Shown piece after piece: positions 63,965 to 64,000 of a stretch of DNA of 64,000 nt. This stretch comes from Pirellulales bacterium (GTDB lineage: Bacteria; Planctomycetota; Planctomycetia; Pirellulales; S012-138). The stretch spans positions 60,833 through 124,832 of the forward strand of contig JALCBR010000004.1 of assembly GCA_028066245.1 (NCBI GenBank). The letters run 5' to 3'. The notes under the pieces were generated by a model, which made no database searches, was not told the origin of the DNA, and saw only the letters and a list, made by a program, of their open reading frames with translations. The first letter of the stretch is position 1, and each line of letters opens with the position of its first letter. The position numbers and the translations under genes are program-made.

Positions 63965-64000
63965 GTAACTGGACTCGCTAGAGTTTGAGCTTGGCCCAGC

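Overview
The window is a stretch of chromosome from a planctomycete, most likely of the Pirellulales/Planctomycetales type. I infer this from the mix of families it carries: a Cys-rich YTV-type cell-surface protein, a BBP7-like outer-membrane barrel, a DUF1571 protein, a DUF3467 protein, two PEP-CTERM-anchored proteins, a Tat-exported Gfo/Idh/MocA oxidoreductase and a secreted PQQ-like propeller protein. Genes are loosely packed on both strands with many 200-570 bp spacers. There is one tRNA (Lys, TTT), no rRNA, no CRISPR array, and no recognisable phage or transposase gene.

Layout. 1-10 kb: 3' part of sat (ATP sulfurylase), a copy of a MITE-like element, a secreted TPR protein, a GT4 glycosyltransferase, a CDF metal exporter, and an oppA-oppB-oppC peptide-uptake operon. 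10-16 kb: ArsR-type regulator, pyrB, rhomboid protease, then an ECF sigma factor / anti-sigma factor / secretin-N-domain operon closed by a strong terminator. 16-27 kb: secreted hypothetical, Tat-exported oxidoreductase, ileS, a 32-residue membrane microprotein, nfo, a squalene-cyclase-fold membrane protein, an MBL hydrolase. 27-33 kb: a 1143-1151-residue FAAL-ACP-oxoamine-synthase fusion, a small helical protein, a very strong bidirectional terminator, and the BBP7-like barrel. 33-40 kb: a lipoprotein alpha/beta hydrolase, two PEP-CTERM proteins (one a HExxH metalloprotease) behind an AT-rich island, small secreted proteins, and a second MITE-like copy. 40-51 kb: DUF3467, metF, ubiX, YTV protein, an orphan ABC ATPase, RidA, a membrane protein followed in frame by a decayed paralogue, apt, truA, MBL hydrolase, DUF1571 protein, tRNA-Lys. 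51-64 kb: an XRE-SnoaL regulator, PQQ propeller, a hypothetical, and a hydroxyproline-type catabolic operon (DapA-family lyase, S9-DUF885 double peptidase, hydroxyproline epimerase) with a divergent double-headed GntR-like regulator.

The two systems most worth following are (i) the operon at 54548-63153, where a secreted fusion of two peptidase modules sits with a two-cysteine 4-hydroxyproline epimerase, a DapA-family lyase and a regulator facing them across a palindromic operator that overlaps promoter-like boxes, suggesting use of hydroxyproline-rich (collagen-like) protein; and (ii) the single-chain FAAL-ACP-AOS enzyme, which could activate a fatty acid, load it on its own carrier domain and condense it with an amino acid to give a sphingoid-like amino ketone. 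Functional statements about both are inference from domain content; no database search could be run.
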